Assembly: GCA_947044405.1 (NCBI GenBank)
Contig: CAMRHE010000333.1
Coordinates: forward strand, 1,674,001-1,738,000
Length of the DNA: 64,000 bases
DNA from: Leptodactylus fallax
Taxonomy: Eukaryota > Chordata > Amphibia > Anura > Leptodactylidae
Direction of reading: 5' to 3'
Below the pieces are notes generated by a model. It was not told the origin of the DNA. It did not search any database and saw nothing but the letters and a program-made list of their open reading frames with translations. Shown in pieces: positions 12,258 through 24,597 of this stretch. Position numbers and translations under genes: made by a program. How positions within the stretch are numbered: position 1 is the first letter of the stretch; each line of letters begins with the position of its first letter.

Positions 12258-14312
12258 GAGGCAGTTCAGCTTAGAAGGGACACTATCACCTATTTGCATA
12301 AGACTTTAAAGTTGTATTTCTCCAATCCTACAAAAGAGACATATTTAACAAATGTATCACTGTAATGTACTGTTGAGGATGATAGACTTCCTGGTCATAC
12401 ACTACAGATTTCCTTCCGTAATCTGATTTAACATTGCTATTTGTTGTGTGATGGCTACTGTCATTCAGAATGAAATAAGTAAATTCTCAGTGTCACACAA
12501 ATGAATAACATAGCCAAAATGATAAAATAACAAAACACACAATGTATCTGTAAGGAAGTACAATACATTTCTTATATTTAACATAAAAATGGAGCAGCTA
12601 TATTCCCCCAGTAATACCCACAAGATGACCAGATGCTGTAAAAGATCTTAGTTCAACTTGTCCCAGACATAACAGATGGATTAAGGCGCAGTAAACCCCA
12701 TCTGTTAATCTCGGTCATTTTTGCCATGGTTTACTGTGTTGATATGGCAAAAGACGTGATAACATAGTGTCGCTGGACTGATCACCTATATACCACTCAG
12801 ATATCCCAGTAGTAGCTTCAATACTGACTTTAGTTTATGTTGTGACGTCCACACTTAAAGGTACGTTCACATACAATGTAAAAATTCTATGGTGGCTTTT
12901 ACCGCAAATTCCGCAGCAAAATTCACTTGTATTACATGTGGATTGTGATGCAGGTTCAAGATGAATTTCACCCTGTGGCATTGGGAATGGTGAGATCACA
13001 GATGAAAATCAACACGGGTATTTTCTCACAGTTTATGGATGAGATTTTAACTCATTCTATCCACTTTCTTTCTACTATAAATAAGCTCCAACTTTTCCAC
13101 CCAGAAATCCGGTAGGTAAAATCTCTTCTAGATCTTGGGTGCCTGTTCTACCAAGGACCAATGTGCTTTCTAATTGGATTTGGATTTATTGGATTGAAAT
13201 TGGACACCTTGATGTATTAACCTGCAGTGGGTATCATTTTATACCTAGGTATTATTTTTACACTATGTATTAAATACAACCCACTTTCAGCTAATGTAGT
13301 TGAGGATCTCATGATCGCTCTTACAGTACTACTAAGTAATACAAGTAACATTCCCACATACAAAGACCAAAAGCAGCCTGTGGCAGGGAAACTCCAGATG
13401 GAGGTCAAAGACTCAACAACTGAACCTCTGATGCATGAGAGCGGTCAAATATTATAAATTATTGCATCTTACTACTTACAAAAAAATGATCAGCACATCC
13501 CAGGAAACAAGCATGATACGTGCGTGTATGTTAAACCTTTGTCCCATTCCTGGCTGTACATGATGTGCGGTCCTGTAGACTCAATGGCCATATTTGAGAC
13601 CCATATACTGTGCATGTAATTGTTTCGCTGCCAGAATAGTGACACCCCAAAAACCTACAGAATCTGGTGATGGCTGTTTTAAGTGATTCAATACTAATAT
13701 CACAATCTGATAGTTAGCTTTGGTACTCATTGCAGTCATATTCTAAAGGACGCCTTCTGCTTATTGTCAGGGACTCGTGCTACTGTGAACTTTTCCATCA
13801 GTCATATTTGAACAGCCTATAATTTCCTCTGTCAAAGGCAAGCTTGTGTGCAATATGTTTCCACTCTGAGTATGGTATCCTGAGGGAAGCAGCAGATGGA
13901 GAAAGATCTGTTATAACACAGGCGCATTTTAGATGTCAGTGAAAAGCCCAGCTAAATGGAATTGGCTCTTAGATCTTTGCGGCTACCCAACTTCCAGCTA
14001 CTATGCAGGGGTAATTTGGTTTTGTTCATAGTCTTTGAGCCTTCCGTAGGAGCTACATATCAGGAAGATTTCAAAGGCATACGCTGTCCATTGGCCATAC
14101 TTTAAGAAAGCTTTAGTATGGGTTTATTTGCGATAGCCCACTGTATAGGAAAATGCAGTCTTTTTCTTAAACAGTAGAGGAAAATATATCAATGTATACA
14201 GGCCAAAAATACACTCTGTTGGCCTCCACTCAGTGAATCGAGCCCTATGGATACATTTGAGATATACATTTGCGGCAGTATGTTTAATCTTATAGTGATA
14301 TTGTTCTCTTAC
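12258..14312. other. No gene recognised; PDLIM intron downstream of exon 3
   Basis: TTAAAGGTACGTTCACAT near 12855 and a GCAAATTCCGCAGCAAAATT block mark a MITE fragment. Nothing else is assignable. Confidence 0.5.
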
Positions 14313-14391
14313 CTGTAACTCTGACTCCAGGCTATATTTGCGAGGTTGCTGTCTGATCTCTTCTGTAGGTGACCAGGCCCTCCCCTCACAC
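14313..14391 (-). CDS. PDLIM4: PDZ-LIM protein exon following the PDZ domain, likely PDLIM4 exon 3
   Basis: This 79-nt minus-strand exon has an acceptor TTTGCTTGCAG and a strong donor CAG/GTAAGAG. Its first base G completes the AG left by the exon at 47259-47410 to give an Arg codon. Then come 26 codons: CEGRAWSPTEEI, RQQPRKYS, LESELQ. In human PDLIM4 the matching exon begins PEGRSW and ends PEIQ; in PDLIM3 and PDLIM1 it contains WSP and ends SEPQ. The EGRxW start favours PDLIM4, while WSP and LESE are shared with PDLIM1/3. The exon ends in phase 0, as expected. It encodes the start of the flexible linker between PDZ and LIM; no fold is expected. It is separated from the previous exon by about 32.9 kb. 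The later linker and LIM exons were not seen in positions 1-14312 and probably lie past the left edge. Confidence 0.85.
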
Positions 14392-15809
14392 CTGCAAGCA
14401 AAGGTGAAACTCCAGTCACTGACCAATCACTGACAATGACATCTACAGAATGGCCTGATACACATAATGTGAGATTTCCCGGAAACCATCACCTCACCCT
14501 CACTTACTACTAGATTCAGTAGTACTATTATCTGCAGCTAAAAGGCAACATGTCTGTACAGTACACATCTGCTTACACTATATGTAGTCGTAAAATGGCA
14601 TTTACTTATATTTTGGTAACATTAACAAGCCAATGAAAATGAATGAAAACAGACTGAGAATGGTTCAAAATAATAAAATAAGTAATATTCACTTTAGCGA
14701 TCCCCTATTGCTCCCCTTCCAAAGCTTTACAAATTCCCCAACTAGTTTTAGTGGCCAAAGTGGGCCACTGCTGTGGCCAGCGACTGGCTGAAAGGTTTCA
14801 TCAGGGAATCGATGAGAATTGCTTATTCATTTTTTTTACCAATCTCAGTCAGTTTCAAAAATTTTACTCACCCAGACCACCCCTTTAAAATAGTAAGCCA
14901 CAGCTACCAGTATAGTAAGGCTTTTTAGATCCAAGATTTTTCTCAAATTTTTTTTCCCAAAGTGACACAACAATATTTTCTCTCTCTTTTATTATAAAGA
15001 CATCCCCACTGTAAATTACACTCAGATCTGGCTCAACTAATACCTGGCGATCGGCTGTTATTACCGGGTAATTTCTCTTGTACTGACATAATGCTTTGGC
15101 TGAAATGAAGTATTATTTGTCGTACAATGTAATTAATAGCTCACTGTGTGATACATGGACGGAAGGGCCCGCTAGAGCAAGAGCCAGTCTTTGTGAGAGG
15201 CCGGCCTTTCTGGCTCATGGGGAGGGGGGCAAAAATAATGCCAATGAAAGGATGAAAAGAATTTATAGTACAGTTATATTAGCAATTATTTCCTTACATT
15301 TTAATACATTTCTAAGCTATGTAGTAGCCCCTTTATACATGCAGTGGGCTTAGATTTCCAGTTTAAAACTATTTTGGAGCACTATATCCAGTATAGGAAT
15401 ATATACATATGTAATACGCAGAGACTTCTTTTTCCACAAGGCCCAATAAAATATTTTAGGGCTAGTCAGTAAAAGATTAATCACCACTTATTACATGTAA
15501 TGTGCCTGTGAAATATGTTGTTGAGAGGTTCCCACTTTCATCTAACATTAAGTGAATTCCTAAGTATCTAAGTAATTAGATCTGTGGTTATTTTATGCCA
15601 TATTTCTGAAATGTGTGATTCAATCCAGGGCATAGGAGAAGGTGCTACTTCTTACACCTATACTTCAAGTCCTTAGGAACGTGTGAATGTCAGAAATTCA
15701 GGGGGGTGCATGTTTGCGTTCAAGTAAGCTTGACCCTCTGCAGTGATACAGATGTAGCCAAGTTTAACATGACTTTTAACACATTAAGTAAATAGTTGGT
15801 AATTTCTTT

Positions 15810-16130
15810 AAGGCTAAGGCCCCATGTTGTTGAAACTCAGCATTTTGGGTGATGCAGAAATGCAGTGGAAATAAACACTGCGCTTTACAGTACCAGCAAA
15901 GAAATGTGATTTTGTTTCATCTCATCCACACATTGCGGGGAAAAAAAGGCTGTGAAAATGCTGCATTTTCCCTATATATTTAATAGGGGAATAATAATAA
16001 TAAAAAAAGAAAAAACAACAAAAACGCTATGACAAATGCTGTGGAAAAAAAAACCCACAATGCTTTTTCACTGCGTTTTCCCCCTATTGCATTTCTTAGC
16101 TGTGTTTCACTATGTGGGACCTTAGCCTAA
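15810..16130. repeat. GGCTAAGGCCCC-family palindromic MITE, copy 2
   Basis: The best-preserved copy: ends TAAGGCTAAGGCCCCATGTT and ATGTGGGACCTTAGCCTAA. The interior contains GCATTTT, TTACAGTACCAGCAAAG and CATCCACACATTG blocks, which recur in the other copies. Confidence 0.8.
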
Positions 16131-18540
16131 CACAACTTTTTTTCTACTGCTATCAATGGCTTTTGTTGTGAGTTATCATTGTGCAATGAGTTATCAGATG
16201 CAAATTGTGTACCAGAAGTACAGAAATATCAGAAACTGAAAATCACTTCCATTCATATGAGTGGGGTTGTTTTGGTGGCAAACACATGGATTTCAGCTAA
16301 ATTCTGATGAATGGGACAGCAGAAGAAATTTCTATAAGAAATCTGCCGACCTGATAATCCACCTTTAGGAGAGGCGAGAGTTTGTACAGTATTTACTGTG
16401 AACTTGCTTTGTACGTCTACAACTTGTCTTTATGTGTTATACTAACACCCCAACCATACAAGAGCAATTATAAACCTAGTTTAACCAGTGGAGCTACATG
16501 GATAAACTGGCGATAAATCTAACTGCTCAGCACTCATTGTAGTATATATCATCATAGCTCCATGGTAAGAATGTGTTACTATGTGGTTTACATCTGAATA
16601 AACATTTATCAGCTTCCAGACTAACATTATATACACAGTATACTGCACTAATAGAAAAATACCAAGTCAGCTGATATACCTGGGCTATGGCCTTTAGGAC
16701 GTGACTCTATAAGCTGGCTTCCATGTCATGTATGCCCACATATTACTCTTGGAGATAAGTACACTTTGCTAGTTTTATTGTAAGTGCTTGAACTGAGGAA
16801 AGCAGAAAAATTCTGAAAGTAAATGCCTGAAAGTCTAAGACCTAATGAGAAGATCTTTAGCCATCCAGTATGCATGACAAGGGTAATCCTGGAATAAGAG
16901 TAAGATGATCCTCTTTCCATTAAACTAATCCTCACTACAAGCCCTCTTAATATACTGTACTATTATTCTGTCTCACGGATACTTAATGTTCCCAAATAAG
17001 TAATAAGAGGGGAATCGCTAATATTGTAGCATATTGTACATTACTATGCCATGGCGAGGGGCACTGCGTACCTCTGAAACGCATAGGGATGGTATGCCAC
17101 TTGCATTGCTGTGTTGAATAAAGGTGAAGACTTTATACCTGTCTGGGTGCTGGGTGTTTCGTCTGATGTTGGATCCTGTGTGCACAGTGGCTGAGTACAG
17201 AGAACCCTGTGTTTTTTAGTGACGTTGGTTGTGCTTAATAATTTCTTAAGAAGTAAAGAAGAACAGAGCTTCATGTGGCATAATTCTTGTAAAACGAGGG
17301 GTTGTAAAAACCAGGACAGAACACAAAGGATCCCACTATAAGCCATCAAAGTTTGTCAGGAGTGCTGTGGCTTCTCCTATGACATGAAAACAAAACTATT
17401 ATTCTTAAAGGGATATTCTCATCTCAGCCTTTTATAGTTGAAATCAGAATACCCAACCATCTGTAGTGGTCAGAACAGATCGAGAATAACAAACAGATGA
17501 ATGGGCCGTTCTATGTCGTTTCTGTTAATCCTATAGAAGTAAATGAGAGTTACTGAAACAGAAAAACACAGCGAGTTGTGCTGGTTCCATTACTCTATGC
17601 TGTTTCCTCCTGACATGTCCGTTTTAGTAAATACCTGTATTCTCCATAAAATAACAATTCTTAGGCATCTTCTCTCATAACTGAACTGCCTTTTTGTGAA
17701 ACGCTGCTTTCCCATAGACTTTATGGGAATGGGAGGCAAAATGTAAAATGCAGCGGAAAGCAATGAAAAATGCAAGTGGTTTTGCTGCATTTTTTTCCGC
17801 AGCATTTTTTAACTGGCTTTCGCTACATGTGCCCCTGTAGTTTTTTCAGACAGGAGTCACTACTGGGTTTGGCTCAAAAAACTGCAGCAAAGTCTGCAAC
17901 AAAAAATGCAGCTTTTCCGCAACGTGGGGCCCCAGTCTAAGCCTTAAATTGAATAAACTGATCTTCTTTGAAATACAATCAGTCTAGGGTCAGAATGGCA
18001 AAACAAAAGAACAGAAAGGTTATCCTCACCTCTCCCATGTTGACCAGGTTCCTGCTGATCTGTACTTCCGGGTCCCACACAACACATAAGAAATGCCCAC
18101 TTGGCCAATCACTGGCTAGCTTGTTACCTGCCCATTTCTTTTGCCAATGCATTGTCTATAGCAGCAAGTCCTGGTGTTTCAGTTCTGGCTGCTATTCATT
18201 ACTAAGTGAATATTACATGAGTCCCTAACTCCGAGCAAGGCTGACAATGATTTGCCTTTCTTCTATAAATGACGGCCTTATGAAGTTATTATGGCTGGTT
18301 TCTCTGCTGTTTCCACATGAAATGGAACTTTCCATTTGCACAGAACTGGCTTGTACTGCTGCATTTTTTGGAAAATATATTCCATTTACAAGCATGTCTG
18401 GTGGCTACTAGCGCTTCCTCCTTTTCATGCTTCCCTTGCCGAAATTTGGGCTCCAAAGTTTGGAAAATGCACAAAATGTTCTGAGCAACAAAATGTCACT
18501 GAATAGCATTAACCCTTAGTGTGAGGATACGTGTATGCAC
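16131..18540. other. Intron sequence with repeat debris
   Basis: A block at about 17043-17146 (GGGGCACTGCGTACCTCTGA, AAACGCATAGGG, then TTGAATAAAGG) looks like an interspersed element with a polyadenylation-like motif. CTTAAAGGGATATTCTC near 17404 resembles a TTAA-type MITE start. Confidence 0.45.
17700..17945. repeat. GGCTAAGGCCCC-family MITE, partial
   Basis: The right end AACGTGGGGCCCCAGTCTAA is recognisable; the left end is lost. The interior is GCATTTTTTTCCGCAGCATT-like. Confidence 0.6.
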
Positions 18541-18640
18541 ATAATATAATATGTAATATACTAATATATTATATAATACTGTGAATAGTAATAGTAATAT
18601 AATAATACTAATATAATAATATAGTAATATAATAATGCTG
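18541..18640. repeat. AT-rich simple repeat
   Basis: About 100 bp of irregular TAATA repeats. Confidence 0.85.
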
Positions 18641-18772
18641 TGAATGGGACTGTACTGAGGTTTAGCCAGGGTCACTATAGATGCCAAAGAAGCTCAACTG
18701 TGGTCAATAAGTGATCGGAAACTTGAGTTTATAATCTCCTATGCTGTGATGTATAGTAAAATTATTACATTC

Positions 18773-19033
18773 TTAGGCTATGTTCACATCTGTGAGGAAC
18801 AGAGTCCGTCTGAAATCATAGTTGTAAAAGTCCTACAAATCTGACTTTTTTGTCTGGCAATGTCAGTGAGAAAATAACAGATACTGACAGACCCCATCAT
18901 TGTCAATGGGGTCTCTGGGGATCTGTTGTTATCCATCATTAAATAGTTCTGTCTTATTGTTTGATCTGTTCTTCAGGTCCTATGATGGACCAGAAGAATG
19001 GATTAAAAGATGTAGATGTGAATGCATCCCTAG
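18773..19033. repeat. MITE of the GTTCACATCTG family
   Basis: Starts TTAGGCTATGTTCACATCTG and ends GATGTGAATGCATCCCTAG. The interior has CAATGGGGTCT and the GACCAGAAGAATGGA block also seen near 35190. Confidence 0.75.
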
Positions 19034-19499
19034 AAAGATGGGGTTTGTGTACATATATGACTCTATGGAAGTATGGAGAGAAATCTTAGCATCCTTTATC
19101 ATCATGGAAGGAGCCCACGGCCAGACTGTGAAGGTCTTCTGCTTTTAATATGTGGCACCCGAACCCCATGCATCTGGTCCAATAAATTAGTTATATATAT
19201 GACTAGTATAGCATAAAAAGGTTTACAGTGTAGCAATAAATCATGGAGCGTTTGCTGTCCGCACCATCCTCCTCTGAGCTGTTACCCAAGCATATTTCCA
19301 AAATATACATTCAGTATCTAGCCAGTGAACTAGCCCTGTATGTGAATTATAAAGAAAATAACATTTGGTTCAAAATGTTTTTTACTCATTAAGACCAAAA
19401 AGGTATTATAGGTACAATATATTATAGGATGAGCCAATACTTCCTTCTGATCTCATTAGGATGGCATGTATGGGCAGTATTTATTAGGATATTCCGGCA

Positions 19500-19690
19500 T
19501 GAATGGGCAGTATTTACATCCTTCAGTATACAGAATTTTTTTCCCTGAAATGGGACAATTGGCATCAACCTCATGGGATTTTTTTTGCCTTCCTGTGGAT
19601 CAACACTGTAGGGAATAGGTTGGATTTGATGGACCTGTGTCTTATTCCAACCTCGTCTACTATGTTACTAGGTATTTCCTTTGGCAATGG
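19500..19690 (+). mobile_element. CR1-like LINE 3' end
   Basis: The segment CCTGAAATGGGACAATTGGC, then a T run, CCTTCCTGTGGATCAACACT, and CTCGTCTACTATGTTACTA matches the 3' untranslated region at 27100-27262. It is a 5'-truncated copy with no coding sequence left. Confidence 0.75.
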
Positions 19691-21032
19691 GACTGAATTC
19701 AATGATTAGGAGGGCATCCCAATACTTCTCCCCATGTAGCATAGATACATGTATATACAGTGGGGAAAAAAAGTATTTAGTCAGCCACCAATTGTGCAAG
19801 TTCTCCTACTTAAAAAGATGAGGCCGGCCTGTAATTGTCATCATAGGTAGACCTCAACTATGAGAGACAAAATGAGAAAACATATCTAGAAAATCACATT
19901 GTCTGATTTTTTGAGAATTTATTTGAAAATTATGGTGGAAAATAAGTATTTTGTCACCTACAAACATGCAAGATTTCTGGCTCTCACAGACCTGTAACTT
20001 CTTCTTTAAGAGGCTCCTCTGTCCTCCACTCATTACCTGTAGTAATGGCTCCTGTTTGACATTGTTATCAGTATAAAAGACACCTGTCCATAACCTCAAA
20101 CAGTCACACTCCAAACTCCACTATGGTGAAGACCAAAGAGCTGTGGAAGGACACCAGAAACAAAATTGTAGACCTGCACCAGGCTGGGAAGACTAAATCT
20201 GCAATAGGCAAGCAGTTTGGTGTGAAGAAATCAACTGTGGGAGCAATAATTAGAAAATGGAAGACATACAAGACCACTGATAATCTCCCTTGATCAGGGG
20301 CTCCACGCAAGATCTCACCCCGTGGGGTCAAAATGATCACAAGAACGGTGAGCAAAAATCCCAGAACCACACGGGGGGACCTAGTGAATGACCTGCAGAA
20401 AGCTGGGACTAACGTAACAAAGGCTACCGTCAGTAACACACTACGCCGCCAGGGACTCAGATCCTGCAGTGCCAGATATGTCCCCCTCCTTAAGCCAGTA
20501 TATATCCGGGCCCGTCTGAAGTTTGCTAGAGAGCATTTAGATGTTCCAGAAGAGTATTGGGAGAATGTCATATGGTCAGATGAAACCAAAGTAGAAGTGT
20601 TTGGTAGAAACACAACTCGTCGTGTTTGGAGGAGAGTGAATGCTGAGTTGCATCCAAAAAACGCAATACCTACTGTGAAGCAAGGGGGTGGCAACATCAT
20701 GCTTTGGGGCTGTTTCTCTGCAAAGGGACCAGGATGACTGATCCGTGTACATGAAAGAATGAATGGGGCCATGTATCGTGAGATTTTGAGTGCAAACCTC
20801 CTTCCATCAGCAAGGGCATTGAAGATGAAACGTGCCTGGGTGTTTCAGCATGACAATGATCCCAAGCACACCGCCAGGGCAACAAAGGAGTGGCTTCGTA
20901 AGAAGCATTTCAAGGTCCTGGAGTGGCCTAGCCAGTCTCCAGATCTCAACCCCATAGAAAACCTTTGGAGGGAGTTGAAAGTCCGTGTTGCCCAGCGACA
21001 GCCCCAAAACATCACTGCTCTAGAGGAGATCT

Positions 21033-22531
21033 ACATATATGTATAATATGAGCCTGAGGCAGGAAATAGTCCCTGAATTATGGAAATCTTCTTGTGTGGT
21101 ACCAGTTCCAAAGAAACCCCACCCTATGGACCTCAACGACTACAGACCTGTAGCACTGACATCCCACCTGATGAAGATCTTGGAGAGATTGGTTCTCACA
21201 CATCTCCGCCCTCTAGTGAGCCCCGCTATGGACCCCCTCCAGTTTGCTTATCGGCCGGGCATTGGGGTAGATGATGCCATCATCCATCTTCTGCACAGGG
21301 CTCTGTCTCACCTGGAGAAACCAGGGAACACAGTGAGAATAATGTTCTTTGACTTCTCCAGTGCTTTTAACACCATACAGCCCAGGTTATTGAGGGACAA
21401 GCTGGGCCTTGCTGGAGTGGACCACCACCTCTCCAACTGGATCCTAGACTACCTCACAAATCGACCTCAATACATGAGAGCCCGAGACTGTGTGTCAGGT
21501 ACCGTGATCTGTAATACGGGGGCACCTCAGGGTACGGTTCTCGCCCCTTTCCTCTTCACACTGTACACTGCAGATTTTAGGTGCAACTCATCCAGCTGCT
21601 ACCTACAGAAGTATTCTGACGACTCTGCAATAGTGGGTCTCATCACAGATGATGATGACAGGGAGTACAGAGAACAGAACCAGGATTTTGTGGACTGGTG
21701 CCACCGGAACCACCTGAAGATTAACGCGGGGAAGACCAAGGAGATGGTGGTGGACTTCCGCAAAGGCAGATGCCCTCCAAATCCAGTGGACATCCTGGGG
21801 ACGGGCATCGAGATTGTGAACACCTATAAGTACCTGGGTTTGCTCCTTAATAATAAGCTGGACTGGGCAGATCATATGGAGGCCCTGTACAGGAAGGGCC
21901 ACAGCAGGCTCTACCTGCTTAGGAAACTGAGAGCCTTTGGAATCCGGGGGGCACTTCTTAGAACTTTCTTCAACTCGGTAGTGGCATCAGCCATCTTCTT
22001 TGGAGTGGCCTGCTGGGGGAGCATTATATCAACCAGGGACAGAAATAAACTTGACAAGCTGATTAGAAGGGCCAGCTCTGTCCTGGGGAGCCCACTGGAC
22101 CCAGTGCAGGTGGTGGGTGACAGAAGGATACTGTCTGTGGTGAGCTCCATGCAGAAGAAGAAGTCCCATCCCATGCATGAGACTGTGATCGCGCTGAGCA
22201 GTACTGTCAGTGACCGACTGCTCCACCCTAGGTGTGAGAAGGAGCGCTATCGGAAGTCTTTCCTCCCCACCGCGGTTAGGCTGTACAACCAACACCGACC
22301 TAAGCGGAGATCATTACACACAGAGAACTGAAATATCTCTCTGCCTGTTAAATCCCCCCCCCCTCCTCTGCTACGTCCTATCTGTCTGTCTGCTATTAAT
22401 GTAACGCCTCTCACCTTGGAACATTCCTGTACATGTTGTATTTGTATTTGTATCTGCTTATCTTTGCTGCTGTAACACACTGAATTTCCCCATTGTGGGA
22501 CTATTAAAGGACTATTATTATTATTATTATT
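21033..22531 (+). mobile_element. 5'-truncated L2-clade LINE nested in Tc1 copy A
   Basis: The transposase sequence breaks after GAGGAGATCT and resumes at ATCTGCATGG. ATCT (21029-21032 and 22532-22535) is a possible 4-bp target duplication or microhomology. The insert encodes a long reverse transcriptase frame and ends with the L2-type 3' tail TGAATTTCCCCATTGTGGGA, then an (ATT)n run. The first bases (ACATATATGTATA, a near palindrome) may be filler. Only the 3' part of the LINE is present, as is usual for target-primed reverse transcription. The insertion is younger than the Tc1 copy. Confidence 0.93.
21039..22331 (+). CDS. L2-type reverse transcriptase, C-terminal part of ORF2, uninterrupted
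   Basis: This is a 430-codon open frame ending at TGA 22329-22331. The reverse transcriptase motifs are in order: DYRPVALTS (34-42), [12 protein letters not shown] (104-115), [10 protein letters not shown] (161-170), the catalytic YSDD (192-195) and the thumb-side region with [13 protein letters not shown] cysteine-poor C-terminal domain containing [18 protein letters not shown] is typical of the L2/CR1 group. The endonuclease half is missing because of 5' truncation, and the ATG at 21039 falls next to the junction, so it is not the native start. The frame has no stops or shifts despite being a dead-on-arrival fragment, which suggests recent insertion. It should not be expressed as a working protein. 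Confidence 0.93.
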   Translation: MYNMSLRQEIVPELWKSSCVVPVPKKPHPMDLNDYRPVALTSHLMKILERLVLTHLRPLVSPAMDPLQFAYRPGIGVDDAIIHLLHRALSHLEKPGNTVRIMFFDFSSAFNTIQPRLLRDKLGLAGVDHHLSNWILDYLTNRPQYMRARDCVSGTVICNTGAPQGTVLAPFLFTLYTADFRCNSSSCYLQKYSDDSAIVGLITDDDDREYREQNQDFVDWCHRNHLKINAGKTKEMVVDFRKGRCPPNPVDILGTGIEIVNTYKYLGLLLNNKLDWADHMEALYRKGHSRLYLLRKLRAFGIRGALLRTFFNSVVASAIFFGVACWGSIISTRDRNKLDKLIRRASSVLGSPLDPVQVVGDRRILSVVSSMQKKKSHPMHETVIALSSTVSDRLLHPRCEKERYRKSFLPTAVRLYNQHRPKRRSLHTEN

Positions 22532-22864
22532 ATCTGCATGGAGGAATGGGCCAACATACCAACAGTGTGTGCCAACCTTGTGAAGACTTACAGAAAACGT
22601 TTGACTTCTGTCATTGCCAACAAAGAATATATAACACAGCATTGAGATGAACTTTTGTTATTGACCAAATACTTATTTTCCACCATAATTTGCAAATAAA
22701 TTTGTTAAAAATCAGACAATGTGATTTTCTGGATTTGTTTTCTCATTTTGTCTCTCATAGTTGAGGTCTACCTATGATGACAATTACAGGCCGGCCTCAT
22801 CTTTTTAAGTGGGAGAACTTGCACAATTGGTGGCTGACTAAATACTTTTTTTTCCCCCACTGTA

Positions 22865-23771
22865 TCCATATGTTTATACTAAACTTTGTCTTCCTTTAAA
22901 TAAAAAATTAAAATTGCAATTGTTTGATCACATACACACTACCTAAACTGACAGGCAACTTATTAGGCCATACCCACTGGCAAGGCCTTAAAGGCAGATA
23001 CCTGTGGAAGACCTGGGGGGTCGCCATGGCAATCCACTATTTTGATCAGCCTATTACACATTTAGCACATTGCAGCCAGTAGCCTGCCAATAATCAGTAA
23101 AAGCCCAAAGCCAATGTGTGCCGTCACCCAAAACTATTATTAATACAGCTTATATATACCATTAACACTAAAACTGACCATAAAATCAGTGGTCTTCTTA
23201 CATATATTTTGTATTTTTACATAAAATGTTATATTCAGTCCCAATTTGGGGTGGTATATACACAGTCCCCGGCAGAAACCATAGGTCACAGCTCCACTGG
23301 TCTTTTCTGCTGTTTTTAGGAAACACAGGCACAAGAATATTGACTTCAGATGTGCCCAGAGGTTTCTCGCTAAGAATTCACTTCAAGTGTCGGCATTTTT
23401 TTCTTCCTTTTGAAAACTTAAAATAGACAGTCAAGAGTGCGACTCGGAGCCTCGGGCATGTAAAAAAGCATTTAGGCTGATACAACATGGGCTAATTTAT
23501 GGCTGTTATTCTAGCCTCGAGGACTATATTGTGGAAATACAAGCGTAATGGGTTGTCATATGACACTTTAAAAGGCAGTTTTCACTCTTATCAGCTCCAC
23601 TGCATATTTTACCTAGTTTGCTATAGGACATCATAATTTTAACATTATTAGGAAACTGCCTAAAAATCTAGTACCTCAAATGAATCCATTCACATGAGGG
23701 AACAATTTAAGTAGTATGGAAAACAGGACCAGGGAATCAATTGCTTTATACAGTGCACTCTGTAAAACCTT
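22865..23771. other. No gene recognised
   Basis: Intron sequence between Tc1 copy A and repeat X; no termini or coding signal seen. Confidence 0.45.
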
Positions 23772-24268
23772 CTTAAAGGGTACCTAAGTGTTCATAAAAA
23801 GTTGAGATATCTGCTGGATCTTGCCGGGCAATCTGTTCTCTGACTTTTTAGGCCTTCATACATGGTGTCCTATCAGTATTTCTGCTGCTAATATCCCCAT
23901 CATGGCTGCAACACATTTTACTTTTCTCCCTGAGGCAGGGAGTGTATACAATATATAGTAGTCTGCCCCCCTCCACTATCCTTTACTACTACTACTACTG
24001 ATTTCTTTACATGTAATTCTGCCAGGAATAACTGTAAAATAGCAAGCAAACAGCTGAAAAATGCCCAGGTGATCATAATATAGGAAATCCATGGACAATG
24101 AACTCCATATCCAGGTTATGATGCAGCTAAAAAGATCCCTGACACAGAAAGAGAAGTCTAAGCACAATAAGGAAACCTACATGCTATCTATGACTAATAT
24201 CCCATCAGCAATAACACAAATAGTTATAAGTATATAGAAGTACACAGTAAACTCTCCTTACATTGTAG
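23772..24268 (+). repeat. Interspersed repeat X, copy 2
   Basis: Diverged relative of 1267-1764, starting CTTAAAGGGTACCTAAGTGT and containing CTTCATACATGGTGTCCTAT. It includes a short (ACT)n tract near 23990. The class is unknown; the CTTAAAGGG start resembles the TTAA-type MITEs. Confidence 0.75.
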
Positions 24269-24306
24269 ATAAAAAACATTTTGGAACAGAATCAGTGACT
24301 ATTTAT

Positions 24307-24597
24307 GGCTAAGGCCCCCTGTAATGAAATGCGGCTAAAAATGCTACTAAAAAAGGGGAAAAGTGAGTTTTTTTTCCTCTGCATTTTTCCCCTCTTAAAT
24401 CTATAGAGAAAATGCTCACAATTCCACATCTAAAATTAAGATTCTGCAACCTATGTGCTTTTATGCTGCTTTTTTCCCACAATCTATAAATGTGATGAAA
24501 TGAAATTCACTTTGCTGGTACTGAAAAATGTTTTTTCTCTAATGCATTTCCACAGCAGCCAAAAACACAGCATTTCCGCAACTTGGGGCATTAGCCT
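24307..24597. repeat. GGCTAAGGCCCC-family palindromic MITE
   Basis: Ends GGCTAAGGCCCCCTGTAATG and CAACTTGGGGCATTAGCC, with CACTTTGCTGGTACTGAAAA inside. Confidence 0.75.

Larger units (their letters stand above)
20123..22645 (+). pseudogene. Tc1-family transposase, two stops plus a LINE insertion
   Basis: The gene starts at ATG 20123 ([14 protein letters not shown]) and ends at TGA 22643-22645. The N-terminal paired-like helix-turn-helix region is followed by SGAPRKIS, where family 1 has GRPRKIS. The catalytic residues are Asp153 in WSDET (codon at 20579), the Asp in HDNDPKHT, and the Glu in NPIENLW 34 residues later. Stops are TGA at 20291-20293 (codon 57) and 20735-20737 (codon 205). In copy B both positions are CGA, so both stops look like CpG-to-TpG decay. 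An L2 LINE splits the C-terminal region after ALEEI, and a 3-bp in-frame deletion follows near 22561. The function was self-transposition; it is not functional now. Confidence 0.94.
19758..22862 (+). mobile_element. Tc1/mariner element, family 2 copy A, interrupted by an L2 LINE
   Basis: The ends are CAGTGGGG (left) and CCCCCACTG (right), with TA at 19756-19757 and 22863-22864. Inverted repeats of about 200 bp cover 19758-19957 and roughly 22662-22862. Outer (AAGTATTTAGTCAGCC) and inner (AATAAGTATTTTGTCACC) direct repeats give an IR/DR layout. The span is 3105 bp, of which about 1.5 kb (21033-22531) is a later LINE insertion; without it the element would be about 1.6 kb, like copy B. The transposase carries two stops in addition to the insertion. 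Confidence 0.96.

Noticed and set aside
1..14312. Search for the downstream PDLIM linker and LIM exons
   Set aside because: No splice-flanked frame with PDLIM linker or CxxC LIM motifs was seen; DGSPERPG near 7455 is on the wrong strand and lacks splice sites.
20104..20772. 222-codon minus-strand open frame
   Set aside because: It lies antisense to the Tc1 copy A transposase, and a shorter equivalent appears opposite copy B; it is a shadow of the transposase coding bias.
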